Shown here: positions 12,311-25,300 of the stretch, piece by piece | How the letters are laid out: every line of letters starts with the position of its first letter | Position numbering within the stretch: position 1 is the stretch's first letter | Source of the DNA: Mercurialis annua | Taxonomy: Eukaryota > Streptophyta > Magnoliopsida > Malpighiales > Euphorbiaceae | Direction of reading: 5' to 3' | Length of the DNA stretch: 64,000 nucleotides | Assembly (NCBI RefSeq): GCF_937616625.2 | Contig: NC_065570.1 | Location: 8,008,001 to 8,072,000 of the forward strand | Translations under genes and position numbers: made by a program | The notes under the pieces: generated by a model | Told to the model about the DNA's origin: nothing | Databases searched by the model: none | Seen by the model: the letters and a program-made list of their open reading frames with translations, nothing else

Positions 12311-12987
12311 GCTAATTTCTTTTTGTTTGTGGTTAATTGTTGGTAGTTTTTTCAGTTTATTTAGGTAAAGTTGATTAGTAGATTTTTCTTTTTCTAGAGG
12401 AAAATCACACTTATATTTTGCTTGTTTTTTAATGTTTGCAGAATATGTAGTTTGAAAAAAGGAGTTTGAATTATTTATATAGCAGCAACAGCTTTTTTAA
12501 AAGACATACGAGCAAAGGATCAAATTTAGGGGCAAAATAACTCGATTATGGCCGTTTCGTCCAATTACGGATAATATTCTCTGTTTTTGGATTAATTGAA
12601 GATAAAAATGTATGGATAAATTCAGAGATCAGAAATCAGAAATCAGTTTTATATTTGATTGATTCAAAATATAATTTTCAATTGATCAAATTATATGACT
12701 TGAGCTGCAAAATCAGCAAACGAGTTGACTTTATTCAAAGAAATACAGGTTACTGGACATGTGATAAGTTCAACAAAATGCATTAGCCTCTGTTGTATAT
12801 ATGGTTTCTGTTTCTAGACTAGCTCCTTGCATTTGCCTCTCTTAAATAAGTTTTTATTCACTTCTGAAAAGACACCAAACATATCATTATATCTATATGT
12901 GTTATCGTATAACTTCCATTCTGGAGATCATTAAGTTGCATTGGCTCGAAAGCATCGGACCTATGAAGCAAGCTGGCATATGTGAAT
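12311..12987. other. Convergent 3' intergenic region
   Basis: Shared downstream region of the DOG1-like gene (+) and ACX4 (-), 677 bp. AT-rich, with several AATAAA/AATAAG-like words usable as polyadenylation signals in both directions. No other feature seen. Confidence 0.5.
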
Positions 12988-15900
12988 TTATAGGCGGCTT
13001 TGTCTGCTCGATGCAGCTGGTTTAAAACTGGCCAAACCTGTGACTTCCCTACCCGTCACCAAGGTGTTGATGTCGTAGGTGCCTTCGTATGTGTAAATTG
13101 GCTCCAAATCACAGAATGCCTGCAAAATTACGGAGCATATGGAAGGCTAAATTAGCGAACATGGAAAGAATACAACAGCTGCATAATAGAAAGTAGGCTC
13201 GAGTTGACCATCAAGGCAGTATTAAAGGAAACATATCACTAGTTCATGATAAAGGTTAAGGACAACGCAAATCCTGATTAGCATGCTAGCTTTAACCATT
13301 GGGTCTTCCTTCAGGAATGAAATTAGGGGTGTGTATCCGGTTCAAATTGAAACAAACCAAAATTTTACTCTTTTTAAATTGAACCAAACCAAAATTTTAC
13401 TCTTTTTAAATTGAACTGAACTGATATTTTTTAAGGAATTAAAATTTTCAAACCAAAGCTATCACTTCCATTGTTTTCTTTTTTATTTTTTTCGATTCAG
13501 TTCAAATATTTCTGTTTTGTTTGTACCAAAACTCAGCTAAAAGAAATTTATACCTAAAATCAAACAGAATTTGTTGGTTCAGTTATTCAGTTAGGTTTGG
13601 TTTTTACACACCCATTCATGCAATCAATAGACAAAGAATTCAACGTATCAGACTTAGTACCATCACTCCACTAATAAAGATTTTAAATTTCTGGGTAAAA
13701 GGATATCAATCAAATCTAATGACTGAACTAAATCGACAATTCAGTTCCGTTTGGTTTGATTAAAATTATAACAAAAAATTCAGTTTTCAGTTCACTTTGA
13801 TTTTTTTAAAAAAAATTATACTTCAGCTCACTTTTGATACAAACCAAACCGACTAATTCGGCTCGACTTAGTTTGAAATATTTAAAATTCATATAAAATT
13901 GGTTTGGGTTTCAAAAGAAAAAAAATCGGTTAAATTCGGTTCAAAGCTAATGCACACCCCTAGTTAAGCATGTGATTTTTTATATCCATTAATCAAGCAG
14001 AGGAGAGGGAGACCTCAACTAAGGCTTAAATGAGGTGAATTTATTCTAGGAGAAAGAAAGAGCACCATACTTGAATATAAATCCCTCATTTATTTTTCTA
14101 ATAGCATCCATGACTGGTATTATTTACTTAATGGCACACATTTTTTAAGTTAAGATGGGACTCATTCTCAAATCGCCAATATTCTATAAGTCTTATGCAA
14201 TCAGTAAATATTTCAGGAAAGAGTATAGAAGAAAACCTTCGCAACCAGAAAATCAGATAAAATTCCATTGCCACCAAGCAACTCTCGTCCAATAGAAGCT
14301 GTTTCCCTTGCTTTTGAAGTTATCCATGCCTACAAAATTTAAAATTCAAATAATAATGTCATGATTGAAGAGATGGTAATCAATTTGCAGATTTAAATGC
14401 GAGATTTTATACATTCAATCACACCTTTGCCATGCTGGCTTGACCTGGAGTCATCGTACCCTTCTCGTATAATTTGCAGAGACGCCAACCAACAAGAGTC
14501 ATTGCTTGAACATTGCCAAGTATTTGAACAAGCTTCTGTTGGTTGATTTGAAACGCAGCTAATGGTGCTCCGAACTGTTTCCTTTCTTTTAGATACCTTT
14601 TGAATCAATTAAATAATAAAATGTTACTCGGGAATTAAGTTATATGATACACTCTACAGCAACATATACATCCTGAACTACCTGTGGCACATGTCATATA
14701 TCCCCATTGATATGCCAATAGGTTGCCATGCAACCATCACCCGCGAAACAGCAAGGACCTAATATTAGAAAGCATCAATCATATAAAAGGCATGATAACA
14801 ATATGAATACAGGATATGGATATTTTGAGAATAAGTTAAAAAGTCAGCGTCAAGTTATAAAAATTGATGCCAATTTTACACTGCTTACTTCAAGTGAAAG
14901 CTGAAGCAGCCCTAAGAGCAGTTTCCTCCATACAATAATCACATGGAGTGCTTTTTATTTTTTCAATGAATATGGGAGTTCTGATAGTCTAAACCAAACA
15001 TGACATCTGCCCACTTGGCAACTGATAATAGAACAAAAAGTGCAAGCAAGCACACAAACAAGTAACTGACAATCATTCTACATGAGAATGATATAAAGAA
15101 GCACCTTATTTGTATCTTGAAAGGAATTGACACCAGGAAGCCTGTCCTCATCAGGGACAAAAACCTGCTTCATCACTATATCTCCATTCTGTACAATCCG
15201 CAAGCCAATTTTATTTTCTATTTTTGTAGCTGTTAAGCCCGGGGCATCCTTCTTTACTATGTATCTAGAAGGAAAAAGGCCAAATAATTTATAAATGTAA
15301 AAGAATATTGTAAATCAGGACAAGATTGTTTGACAAGAACAAGGATGAATAAAATCTGGAATTATGATTGCCAAGTATAAAATTTCTTAAAGAATGTACT
15401 AAGCTAGAATTGCTTAGAGAATGTACTAAGCTAGAATTTCTTAAAGAATGTAATAAGCAACAGAGGATACAGATATCGATCAAATCTAAATGTAATAATA
15501 GTATCGAATATTGTTATGAAAAGCCGCCAAACTTCTATCTTTAAGCATCAAGCTATCAATTTTTATGAGATGTCGGTGCATTATTTTGAATAGATTTTGA
15601 AGCCTGTAAATCTGTTCAAACTAGATTGTCCAGCTAACCTGCGTCACCTACAGGCTGTGCTGTACACAGATGTGTCATCCACTAGGATCTAGATTTCATC
15701 TATTTTTAACTCAGTATTATGCCTATCCTGCAGCAGCATAGTAACCCTCCAACAATGTAAATGGCCTGTTGGCCTCGGCTAATATACATGGGCACCTGAT
15801 AAGTTTTAACTAGTATATCATTTTCATTGATGGTATAACTGATTCAAGTAAATACACGTCATATACTTATAATAATGTTATCATGCACCCATATCCATTG

Positions 15901-17901
15901 AGACAAGGAGGCTAGTTTTATACTAGTATGAATATTTACTATATAATAAGCACATTTTGGAAATGTAAACATGAGACTTGAGCATCTTTCAATGTCAATT
16001 TAACAAGCTTCAGACCATGTGAATATAAGCTTATGTTTGCATGTTAACTTAGGACTTAATTTCCTAAATATATTATGCTATTTTTGTTAAATTTCACGTC
16101 CAAACAAAGCTCAGACACCATGCATAATTGATAACACTAAAAATGCTCAGCGTTCTTGTCATAATGAAAGTCTCCTACAATGAAAATGGCATCCAACATA
16201 CCCATTTATTTGATTTGTGGAAGTATTCCGAGCAAATATAACCAAAATATCTGCAAAGGTACTGTTACCTATCCAGCGTTTCTGGCCCTCAAGTACCCAA
16301 CCTCCCTCTACCTAATTTATTCAAGAAATAGAGGAAGAACAACACAAACCATGAGATTCAATATAACGATAGGATACAGAACAAGAAACTTAAAAGTAAA
16401 AGAACAGATACGATCATATGAAGAAAATATATCAAACCTTTCTCGCTGTAGTTTTCAAAGAGCTAGCATCACTTCCATACTCAGGTTCTGTCAGAGCCTG
16501 AAGCAGTAAGAAAGCATACCGATGTAATTCAAATGTAGCAGAAACACGATCCAACGAATACATAAACCCAGGGAATAGAAGCAACTCACCCAACAAGCTA
16601 CAGTGCGAAACTGAGCCAAAGAAGGTAGATATTTTTGCTTTTGTGCCTCCGAACCACAAAGTGCTGTTTTTGGCAATCAAAACTTAGACTCTTATTACAT
16701 GCATTTTGATTTATGAGAACAGACGGACGATATCAAACAAAATCTACAAACAAGAACGGAAAAATATTGATTATTGAGTAATAATAATTCGATCAAGAGT
16801 TCACCGATGGTAAGCATTGCCAGAGATGAATGCACCAAAATGAAAGTAGAACAACTTGCATCAACTCTTGCAACTTCTGCAGTAGCAATAGCACTCCCAG
16901 TAATGGAGAGACCAGGACACCCATAACCCTGAGATTTAGAGCTAATCAGATCCAACACCTTGAAGTTTCAGCCTCGGGAGACCAAAAGACTAAAGAAATC
17001 ACAAGTTACCTTAATAGTGCCGCCAACAATGCCAAGACTACCGAGTTTAGGAATAATATGAAAAGGAAACTTCGCCTTCTCCCAGTACTTAAAAAAACAA
17101 TATAAACGAAGAACAATCAGCTTAACTGTCAACTTATCTTCAAGTAACGATCACATAGCAATTTATCAGAACTTAAATAACAACACAGCATCTAGCTGTC
17201 ACAAACAAAGCAACTCAAAATGTTTATCTCACGCAACGGTTGTGCCATGCCATTTTTACAACAAGCCAATGAACATTTGCGCCAGAGAATCTTTAATTAT
17301 TGTTTATTCTTTTATCATTAAATATTCAAACACGGCGAACGCCTCATTGATTTGTTGCACGAATAACATGATAGCACAACCATCACGTGATGCAATTTTG
17401 TAAAAGAAAAACCACCTCAGTCATTATAGGCGCTACTTCATTTTCCATACATTGTCTGACTTTCATCCGAAGAGCCTGCTCTCCGGTAGTCAATAGGTCA
17501 TTGAATTGATAATAATCGGAAGCTGAAATTTCAAAATAATCATAAGCGAACAATCAATATAGCATAAATTAAATGAATTGCTCGTAGAAGCTACATAAAT
17601 TATATATATATAATCTTACCGGAAGGAGGAAATACAGATGCCGGAGTTGCCTGAGGGAATGCAACGGAAACATCCAGCGGCGGTAAATTAAAGTAGGAAC
17701 TCGGCTCAGTTTGACGATCAGCATCATCTGCATAAATAATTAAATCAAACTAGCTAACGAACACAATATAATCCACTAAAACATGTTTTCTTGATAGAAT
17801 TTTTCAAGAAATACAATATTTGAATCAAATACTAATCAAAAATTGAAAAAAAAAAAGAAGAGAAGCGAACCTTGATTTTTCGAAGAAGTGTAAACTGTCA
17901 T
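12988..17901 (-). CDS. ACX4: Peroxisomal short-chain acyl-CoA oxidase ACX4
   Basis: Thirteen exons joined by hand: 17901-17871, 17727-17620, 17522-17416, 17087-17010, 16928-16805, 16663-16590, 16497-16438, 16311-16202, 15264-15105, 14758-14682, 14596-14425, 14329-14237, 13119-12988. All introns are GT-AG and the phases close to 1326 nt, 441 residues, close to Arabidopsis ACX4. It oxidises short-chain acyl-CoA to trans-2-enoyl-CoA with FAD and O2, giving H2O2, in the last rounds of peroxisomal beta-oxidation. Family marks include [20 protein letters not shown] near the N-terminus, [24 protein letters not shown] (flavin/substrate loop), [12 protein letters not shown], and YEGTYDIN, whose Glu410 sits at the catalytic base position. 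The C-terminus is SRL, a PTS1 peroxisome signal. ACX4 resembles acyl-CoA dehydrogenases more than other ACX enzymes. Introns 3 and 12 contain MITE-like inserts. Confidence 0.95.
13324..13962. mobile_element. hAT-like MITE in ACX4 intron 12
   Basis: Ends TAGGGGTGTG and CACACCCCTA, with interior rich in AACCAAACC/GGTTTGGTT and CGGTTCAA words, as in hAT MITEs of the TAGGGGTG type. The expected 8-bp target duplication is not there (AATGAAAT left, GTTAAGCA right). Either one end has changed or two related copies are fused; an internal TACACACCCA near 13605 would fit an inner end. It lies between ACX4 exons 13 and 12. Confidence 0.55.
17233..17398. mobile_element. Small MITE-like inverted repeat, ACX4 intron 3
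   Basis: CGCAACGGTTGTGCCATGCC on the left and GATAGCACAACCATCACG on the right form a loose inverted pair. They share words with 42543-42710 (CGTTGCGCCATGTCA / GATGCAACGGTTG) and with the part near 43445-43515. Three diverged family members in one window support a mobile origin. Exact ends and target duplication are not resolved. Confidence 0.5.
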
Positions 17902-19100
17902 GATTGATATTAGAAGAAGAAAAAAACAGTGTGAAATTTGATTGGAACTTTAGGATTTAGACACGGATTAAAAAAAAAAAAGGTGTCTGGCTGATTGAAG
18001 ACGATGATAGGCGAGTCAGAAATTCTGATCAGATAAAATGGCACGCAATTTAATAGCATACCTGGCAGATCTATCTTATGCTAAGTTTAGCATATAAAAA
18101 TAACAAAATACCAGAACTATATTTAACATATAATTCTATTTTATTTTTTATATAAAATTTTAAATTAATTTTTAAAGGAATTGTATTTTTTAATTACTAA
18201 TTATGAGTAAGTGACAGTGATAAATTAGTATTAAAGAGTAGGTATTAAACATAAACATTTGATATTATTATGGTCTGCAACAAATTTGACATTATGTTTT
18301 ATGTTAAATTTGATATAAAATACATATACTAAATTAAACGCTAATTATAACATTAATAGACGTTATAAAATTTTAAAATTCAGCACGTTTTCTGTGTTTA
18401 TGTTAGCTTTAATGTCATTTTGGTTGAATTAATTATTTGTAAAAAAAGCCAATTTATTTTATTGTGCGATTTAAACATTATTTTGTTCTTTTCTAGTGTT
18501 GCACAATTTTTCTTTTAATTTTTTATTTATTACTAGCATTTTTGGCTCAAAAGCATTGCACAGTGTCGCTTAAATCATTAAACATCATTAAGGTGTTTTT
18601 TTAATGAAGAAAAACAACATTAAGGTGTTTTTTTAATGAAGAAAAACAACATTAGATTATACATAATTAAATTTAACAAGTATATGATATACTTAAATAT
18701 TGTACTTTTTTTAGAGGCTTAAATATTGTACTTTTTTTAGAGGCTTAAATATTGTACTTAAAAGCTGCTATAAACATGAAATCTGTAAAATTTAATGCTA
18801 ATAAATCCTAAAATTATTTTTTATAATAATGTGATTTTTAATATAAATCAATTTCAATTATGATAATAATAATTTATTAAAACAAGAAACTAATAGAATA
18901 AAACGATTGAGAAAATTATTATTAAATTTGGTTAATTGTTAATTTGTTAGTAGTTACTGAGTTTAATCTAATATGGTAAATTTTGTAAGAACTGTTTTTA
19001 TATTTAAAAAAATTATTTATAAGGGCACAATTAATTTGTTCTTACATTTTGAAAAACAGAGTTTTAAAAAAAAAAAATCATCTTGAAAAAGACGAAATAA
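17902..19100. other. Intergenic region upstream of ACX4
   Basis: Upstream of ACX4 (-) and of the tRNA/tomosyn pair. Contains two short tandem duplications: a 34-bp unit with AAGGTGTTTTTTTAATGAAG at about 18590-18655, and a 26-bp unit GGCTTAAATATTGTACTT repeated three times at about 18690-18765. No exon or clear TATA box is seen near the ACX4 start. Confidence 0.5.
19084..19091 (-). terminator. Pol III terminator of tRNA-Ala
   Basis: On the minus strand a run of five T follows the tRNA 3' end by about ten bases (GAAAAAGA on the plus strand), with a longer T run a little further down. T runs are the usual RNA polymerase III stop. Confidence 0.7.
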
Positions 19101-19173
19101 TGGAGATGCGGGGTATCGATCCCCGTACCTCTCGCATGCTAAGCGAGCGCTCTACCATCTGAGCTACATCCCC
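19101..19173 (-). tRNA. trnA-AGC: tRNA-Ala (anticodon AGC)
   Basis: A 73-base cloverleaf on the minus strand. The acceptor stem GGGGATG pairs with CATCTCC and includes the G3-U70 wobble that identifies alanine tRNAs. The D arm is GCTCAGATGGTAGAGC. The anticodon stem CTCGC/GCGAG holds a loop with AGC. The T arm carries the GATCGATAC loop between GGGG and CCCC, and the discriminator is A. There is no intron and no encoded CCA, as expected for a nuclear gene. It ends 207 bp upstream of the divergently read tomosyn ATG. Confidence 0.97.
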
Positions 19174-19380
19174 ATGTTGACTATTATTAATATTTTATTA
19201 ATAACATTTAACTACATCCCGGTGAACTGGTTAAACCAGAGTGAGTCAGCATCGATATTACCATCACAGACTGCAACTAAAGAGAAACAAAAACCAGTAT
19301 ACACTTGTTATAAATTCAAACCGAAAAACAACAAATTTGAAGCTTCTCGTTGCGCTTAATCATCACCGTCACCGCCGACA

Positions 19381-22300
19381 ATGATCGCCGCTAAACGACT
19401 CATACAGAAAGCCGTAAACAGCCACAATCACCACCTCAAGGTATAACTCACGCACACACGTCATCCATTTCTTCAATTTCATTTCCAACGCTATCAAAAT
19501 TAATCGTTTAGGGTTTCATTACAGTTGCAAGTATAAAATTTGTTTTTATAACGTTCTTGCTTGTTTATTCAGGTGGAGGTGCAACGTGGCAGCTTGAAAT
19601 CGACAGACTTGGATTTACATATCTCTGTTCATTATGGAATTCCTTCTACGGCGTCGCTTCTTGCTTTTGACTCTATTCAACGCTTGTTAGCCATTGCTAC
19701 ACTGTAAGTTTTTTTTTATTTTTTTTATCAACATTTATAGAGTCTATGTCTTTTTTTTAATTTAGTTAATGTTGAATAAATTACAGTGATGGAAGAATTA
19801 AAATTATTGGTGGTGATAGAATTGAAGCAATTTTTATATCCAAAAAGCAATTGCCTTATAAAAACATTGAGGTAAATTTCTTTAGTGATCAAAATGTTTT
19901 TGTTTTTGCACACTAGAAATTTTGGACTAATGTTCAGTATCTTTTCGGCAGTTTATACAAAACCGGGGTTACTTAATCAGTATTTCAAATGAGAACGATA
20001 TAGAGGTATTCTTGCTTTACTATAGCTGCAGTTTCTGCTTTGTTTTATTGTAGAAGGACATGCTTTACTATATTTTAGCTTCTTGTTATGTTTTTTTTGT
20101 CACTTACTAATATATCATCTGCGAACGTTTATTGCACTGCATTGTTTAAAAAATTACGCTATTTTTGGCAGGCTTTTATTTCTTGTAAAATGGCCCTGTT
20201 TTTTTTTATTATTACTTTTATAGCTGAAAGAATTGATTTCCAGAACTGGTGGCTTCCAAACACGAGTTGATTAATTAAGCAAGATGTAGTTGAAGTGAAA
20301 TTTAGCACATTTCGAGAATGTGTAAACACGCTCATGCTTTTACTTGATGTATTAATAATTGTTTATTCATTGTTTATTAACTTGATGATGGAATAAATGG
20401 GTGTTAAGGTGTTAAATTAGTCGCGTAAAATGAATATATTATATATATGATTAACACTAAATGCAATTATTTTGGCAGGTATGGAATCTGGAGACTAGAT
20501 GCCTAGCACATTGCTTACAATGGGAATCAAATATAACTGCATTCTCTGTAATCAGTGGCTCCTACCTCATGTACAGCATTAGCATTGACGGAATATAATA
20601 TCAATTGTCAAATGTGCTTTATATTTTTTTCTAATGTTCTGAAAGTGGAAATAATTGCATGACTTATTCCATATTGCATTTCTGTTTGTTTCATGCAGGT
20701 ATATTGGAGATGAATTTGGTTTGACGTCTACTCTGAAGTATGATGCTGATGATACCAAGCTTTTACAGCTGCCATATAACATACCGTCAAACCATTTAAA
20801 TGGTAATTTCTTCTTTTACTTGCAGATTTTCCATTACTTTTAACACACTTCTTTACGCTGTGCGACTAGGTTGGTTATGTTCCAAATTGAACTATAGTTT
20901 TCTCACATTTGTCATTTATGTCTTGTCCAATAAGATAATTGTTAGATTCCATCTTAAAACCAATTGGTATTAAGTGGAGGTGCCCAACTAATATATAAAC
21001 ACATGTCCACTCACACACACACACAACTAATGTGGGATTTCCCACTTTAACACTCCCCCTCACGCGTAGCGTGTACGGGCCGAGCAACAAAGTCCCCCAT
21101 CACGTAAATCTCACGTGGGCCGGGCCAAACTCAAATTGTGTGAATGGACAAGGCTCCGATACCATGTTAGATTCCATCTTAAAACCAATTGGTATTAAGT
21201 GGAGGTGCCCAATCAATATATAAACACATGTCCACTCACACACACAACCAATGTGGGATTTCCCACTTTAACACTCCCCCTCACGCGTAGCGTGTACGGG
21301 CCGAGCAACAAAGTCCCCCCTCACGTAAATCTCACGTGGGCCGGGCCAAACTCAAATTGTGTGAATGGACAAGGCTCTGATACCATGTTAGATTCCATCT
21401 TAAAACCAATTGGTATTAAGTGGAGGTGCCCAACTAATATATAAACACATGTCCACTCACACACACACACAACTAATGTGGGATTTCCCACTTTAACACT
21501 CCCCCTCACGCGTAGCGTGTACGGGCCGAACAACAAAGTCCCCCCTCACGTAAATCTCACGTGGGCCGGGTCAAACTCAAATTGTGTGAATGGACAAGAC
21601 TCTGATACCATGTTAGATTCCATCTTAAAACCAATTGGTGTTAAGTGGAGGTGCCCAACCAATATATAAACACATGTTCACTCACACACACAACCAATGT
21701 GGGATTTCCCACTTTAACACTCCCCCTCACGCGTAGCGTGTACGGGCCAAGCAACAAAGTCCCCCCTCACGTAAATCTCACGTGGGCCGGGCCATACTCA
21801 AATTGTGTGAATGGACAAGGCTCCGATACCATGTTAGATTCCATCTTAAAACCAATTGGTATTAAGTGAAGGTGCCCAATCAATATATAAACACATGTCC
21901 ACTCACACACACAACCAATGTGGGATTTCCCACTTTAACAATAATAATTTAAATCAAAATACTTTTTAATTTACTACTAAATTATTAGAGGGTGTGCATA
22001 AATCATGTTTCTTATTTTCTCTGGATGTCTCCCTTTCTGCTGTTTTATTTGGTGCATGGTACTTCAATCATTTTGCTCCTGACTTAATTGATCATTGACA
22101 GCGAAGTAGATTTCATTTGGTACAAAACTTTAAATACTGTGATGCAGTGGCGGAGCTTGACTATAATTTTTAGGGGGGGCAAATTAAATGTATACAAATT
22201 AAATGTTCAATAATATAATTGAAACACAAATAAATAAAATTATAAATATAAAAATTAAATGGATTTAGACATAAATTTTAACCTTTAACTTTTTTCTTTT

Positions 22301-25300
22301 AAGAAAGACAAATAAAAATACGAACTTGCTCGTTGGTATTGGGTCTGAATGTTAATTAGATTCAGTGTAAATGAAAGGTTTTGGATGAATTAGGCTTAGT
22401 GAGGATGGAAGATTTAGATTGATTAGGTATTTTATTAACTATTAAGGGTTAAAGAGTTGGTTACTTTTAAAAATTAAAAAGACAAAGTAGTCTTTAGTAA
22501 CTTTTTAAAAATTTGGGGGGGTCATTACCCCTCCATGCCTTCAAGAAGATCCGCCAGTGCTGTGATGTGATCTACAAGTTTGAAAATTGTTTCTACTCTT
22601 AAAATTGATGTCACTAGTCATATCATAATAGAAAATTATATAACTTTAATTAGGCCTAGAGGCTTTTATTACATTGCTTGTATTGCATATACAGCATTAT
22701 AGAACTTAGAAGAACTTGAAAATCTGGCTAATGCATTTGATCTAAATTTCTTGATCCTAATCAAGAAGCAATGACTTCTTAGTTTTGATCTAGCGATGAG
22801 ATGACAAATTACTCTGATCTAATCTTGAGATTGCAAAACACTGATTTACTAAAAACTCATGTTTGATGCTGCTGTGTTGTGATATTTTGCAGAAGCGGCT
22901 GGATTTCCAACAACTGAGCACCAACCTATTGTGGGTGTTCTTCCTCAACCCTCTTCCTCTGGAAATAGGTAGAGACTATTACTCAATTAATAGATATGTT
23001 AGTAAAATTTGATTCAAATTTTATGCATTATCATAAGACTTGATCATCAGTTGAGGAATTTTCTGTCTTTGGTGCATTAGTTCTGATTTCTGACTTATCA
23101 ACCTGGATCATTGGCAATCATTGTTGATGAATTTTCTTCGTCTTTGGTGCATAAGTTCTGAACAATAATTTAGATTGTTTTAATTAGCAAGGGATTCTTT
23201 ATTGATTCAAATAATGCATTCGGTGTTAGTTTTTGTGCATCTTCATCATTTGGACAAAGCCATATTTCTTATTGTAATTCTGGTCTATTTAAACATGATT
23301 CAAATTGCTAATATTATCCAAATCCTGTGAATATAGATATCTATTGAGTATTAGGGTAAACACGACATATTGATTCAAACTATTAAGGGCTATGCAAATA
23401 AGTCATACTATGAATATAGGTTTCTATCAAGTGTTACTTGGACTTTAGTCTTGCTTGCATAGTTACCGCCTGTGTTATGTGCTTATTGTTATGTATTTAT
23501 ACTTTTGCTATCGTCTGCGAGTATATATGTGCATGTCATTTTTTGCAGTTATTTAAGTGGTAAAAGTTAATTTTTTTTTTGTCATTAATACTAAGAGTTC
23601 AACAGTTGATTTCAACTTCCCCATTAAAGGCCATTGTGATATTTGCTGGCATTTTAAGGTACCCAAAGTGATTTGGCATCTTGAAGAATTAACTACCAGC
23701 AGGAACATAATCAAGCTTGTAATAAGGTTATTTCTAAGACCAAAGACTACAGAAGACCTGTATGACAACAGTGTGGTTTTGCCTTGTGCATGGAATTACT
23801 AGATGTCCATAGTCTTTCGTTATAGTTTAAACCTCTCTTAAATATGTTCAACATGTTCTAATGCAACATTCTCAGTTTGTTGATAATAATCACAGATCAA
23901 ATTTCATCAGATTATGTCATTGCAATATTGTTCTAAGTAATTTTCCTGTATTCTACTTGAAATTGAAATAATTTTTGCAGAGTGCTGATTGCATATGAAA
24001 ATGGAATTATAATTCTTTGGGATGTTTCTGAAGCTCGGGTACTTTTTGTTGGAGGTGGCAAGGATCTCCAGTTGAAGGATGGAAATGTTGACTCTCAGAG
24101 TGAACCACATGCTAATATTCAAGACAGCACCTCTTACAATCAACTGGAAGACAAAGAGATAAGTGCTTTATGCTGGGCATCTTCCAATGGGTCCATTCTT
24201 GCTGTTGGATATGTAGATGGTGACATCTTGTTTTGGAAAACATCAACTGCTTCCTCAATTAGTAGTCACCAAAATGAATCTGCTAGCAGCAATGTTGTTA
24301 AGTTGCAATTATCATCTGGTAAGAGGAGACTACCTGTTATTGTCTTACACTGGTCTGCCAGCAATAAATCCAGTAGTAGTAGTTGTGACGGTCAACTATT
24401 TATCTATGGTGGTGATGAAATAGGATCTGAAGAAGTCCTAACGGTGAGTTTATGTGCTCCAGAGATAATTATCATGTTTCATTGTTTCTCTTGCCACAAA
24501 GCTGCCTCCTCCTTCCCTTCCCCCTTTCCCCCTACTCAACACAACAATTCTAAAATAAGAATTTGGCATTACGCAAAATCTGTTGGTTAAAAATGAATTT
24601 CGAGGCAGTGGAAAAAGGCAACCTGTTCTAGGATATCCTATTCTATATATACTACAGTGGGTTTTTGTTTTCTTTACTCAATCAGTTTTAGTTTATCATT
24701 ATCTGAGGATTTGAAGGAGGTTTTTAAAATTTAAACTTTTATCTTATGAAGTTTGGTTTAATTAATTAGTTTTAGCATTATGACTAATGGTAATTCACAT
24801 AGGTATCTCTGTACTTTCAACTCTGGATTTATTTAGTTGCTGAGTGGTTACAAGTGCAAGGTCTATGGATAATTGGTTTTATGTAGGGTATGTTAAGGAA
24901 GTATGAAGTTCTTCTATATTACCAGTGAACATTGTTTTGCACTCTTCTTGTTGGACTGGAATTTAGTTGTAATACTACATTAAGTTCATATCTAAAGTTT
25001 CTTTTCTTGGAGAGATTCCTGAGCAGCCTGAGGCAGATCCTATCCTAAGATATAACCTCTATAATTTCTGTAAACATCTAGTTTTCATGCACTAGCTCAC
25101 TGTATAAGGTTTACACCCCGTAGTTTAAATTTCAATCTTCTTGTTGGACTGGAATTTAGTTGCTCTACATTGAGTTTATATCTAAAGTTTCTCTTCTTGG
25201 AGAGATTCCTGAGAAGCCTGAGGCAGATCCTATCCTAAGATATAACCTCATAATATCTGTAAACATCAAGTTTTCATGCACAGTGCTCACCATATAAGGT

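Noticed and set aside
13324..13962. Perfect hAT MITE with 8-bp duplication
   Set aside because: The ends match but the flanks do not (AATGAAAT and GTTAAGCA), so it was kept only as a probable element.
16432..16958. Separate small minus-strand genes with acyl-CoA oxidase words
   Set aside because: They are ACX4 exons 5-7 read through introns; the spliced gene accounts for them.
21032..21869. Six or more short frames reading GFPTLTLPLTRSVYG on plus and VRGSVKVGNPTLVV on minus
   Set aside because: They are repeated translations of the TRIM LTR-internal array; the units have primer sites and purine tracts, not codon-like conservation.
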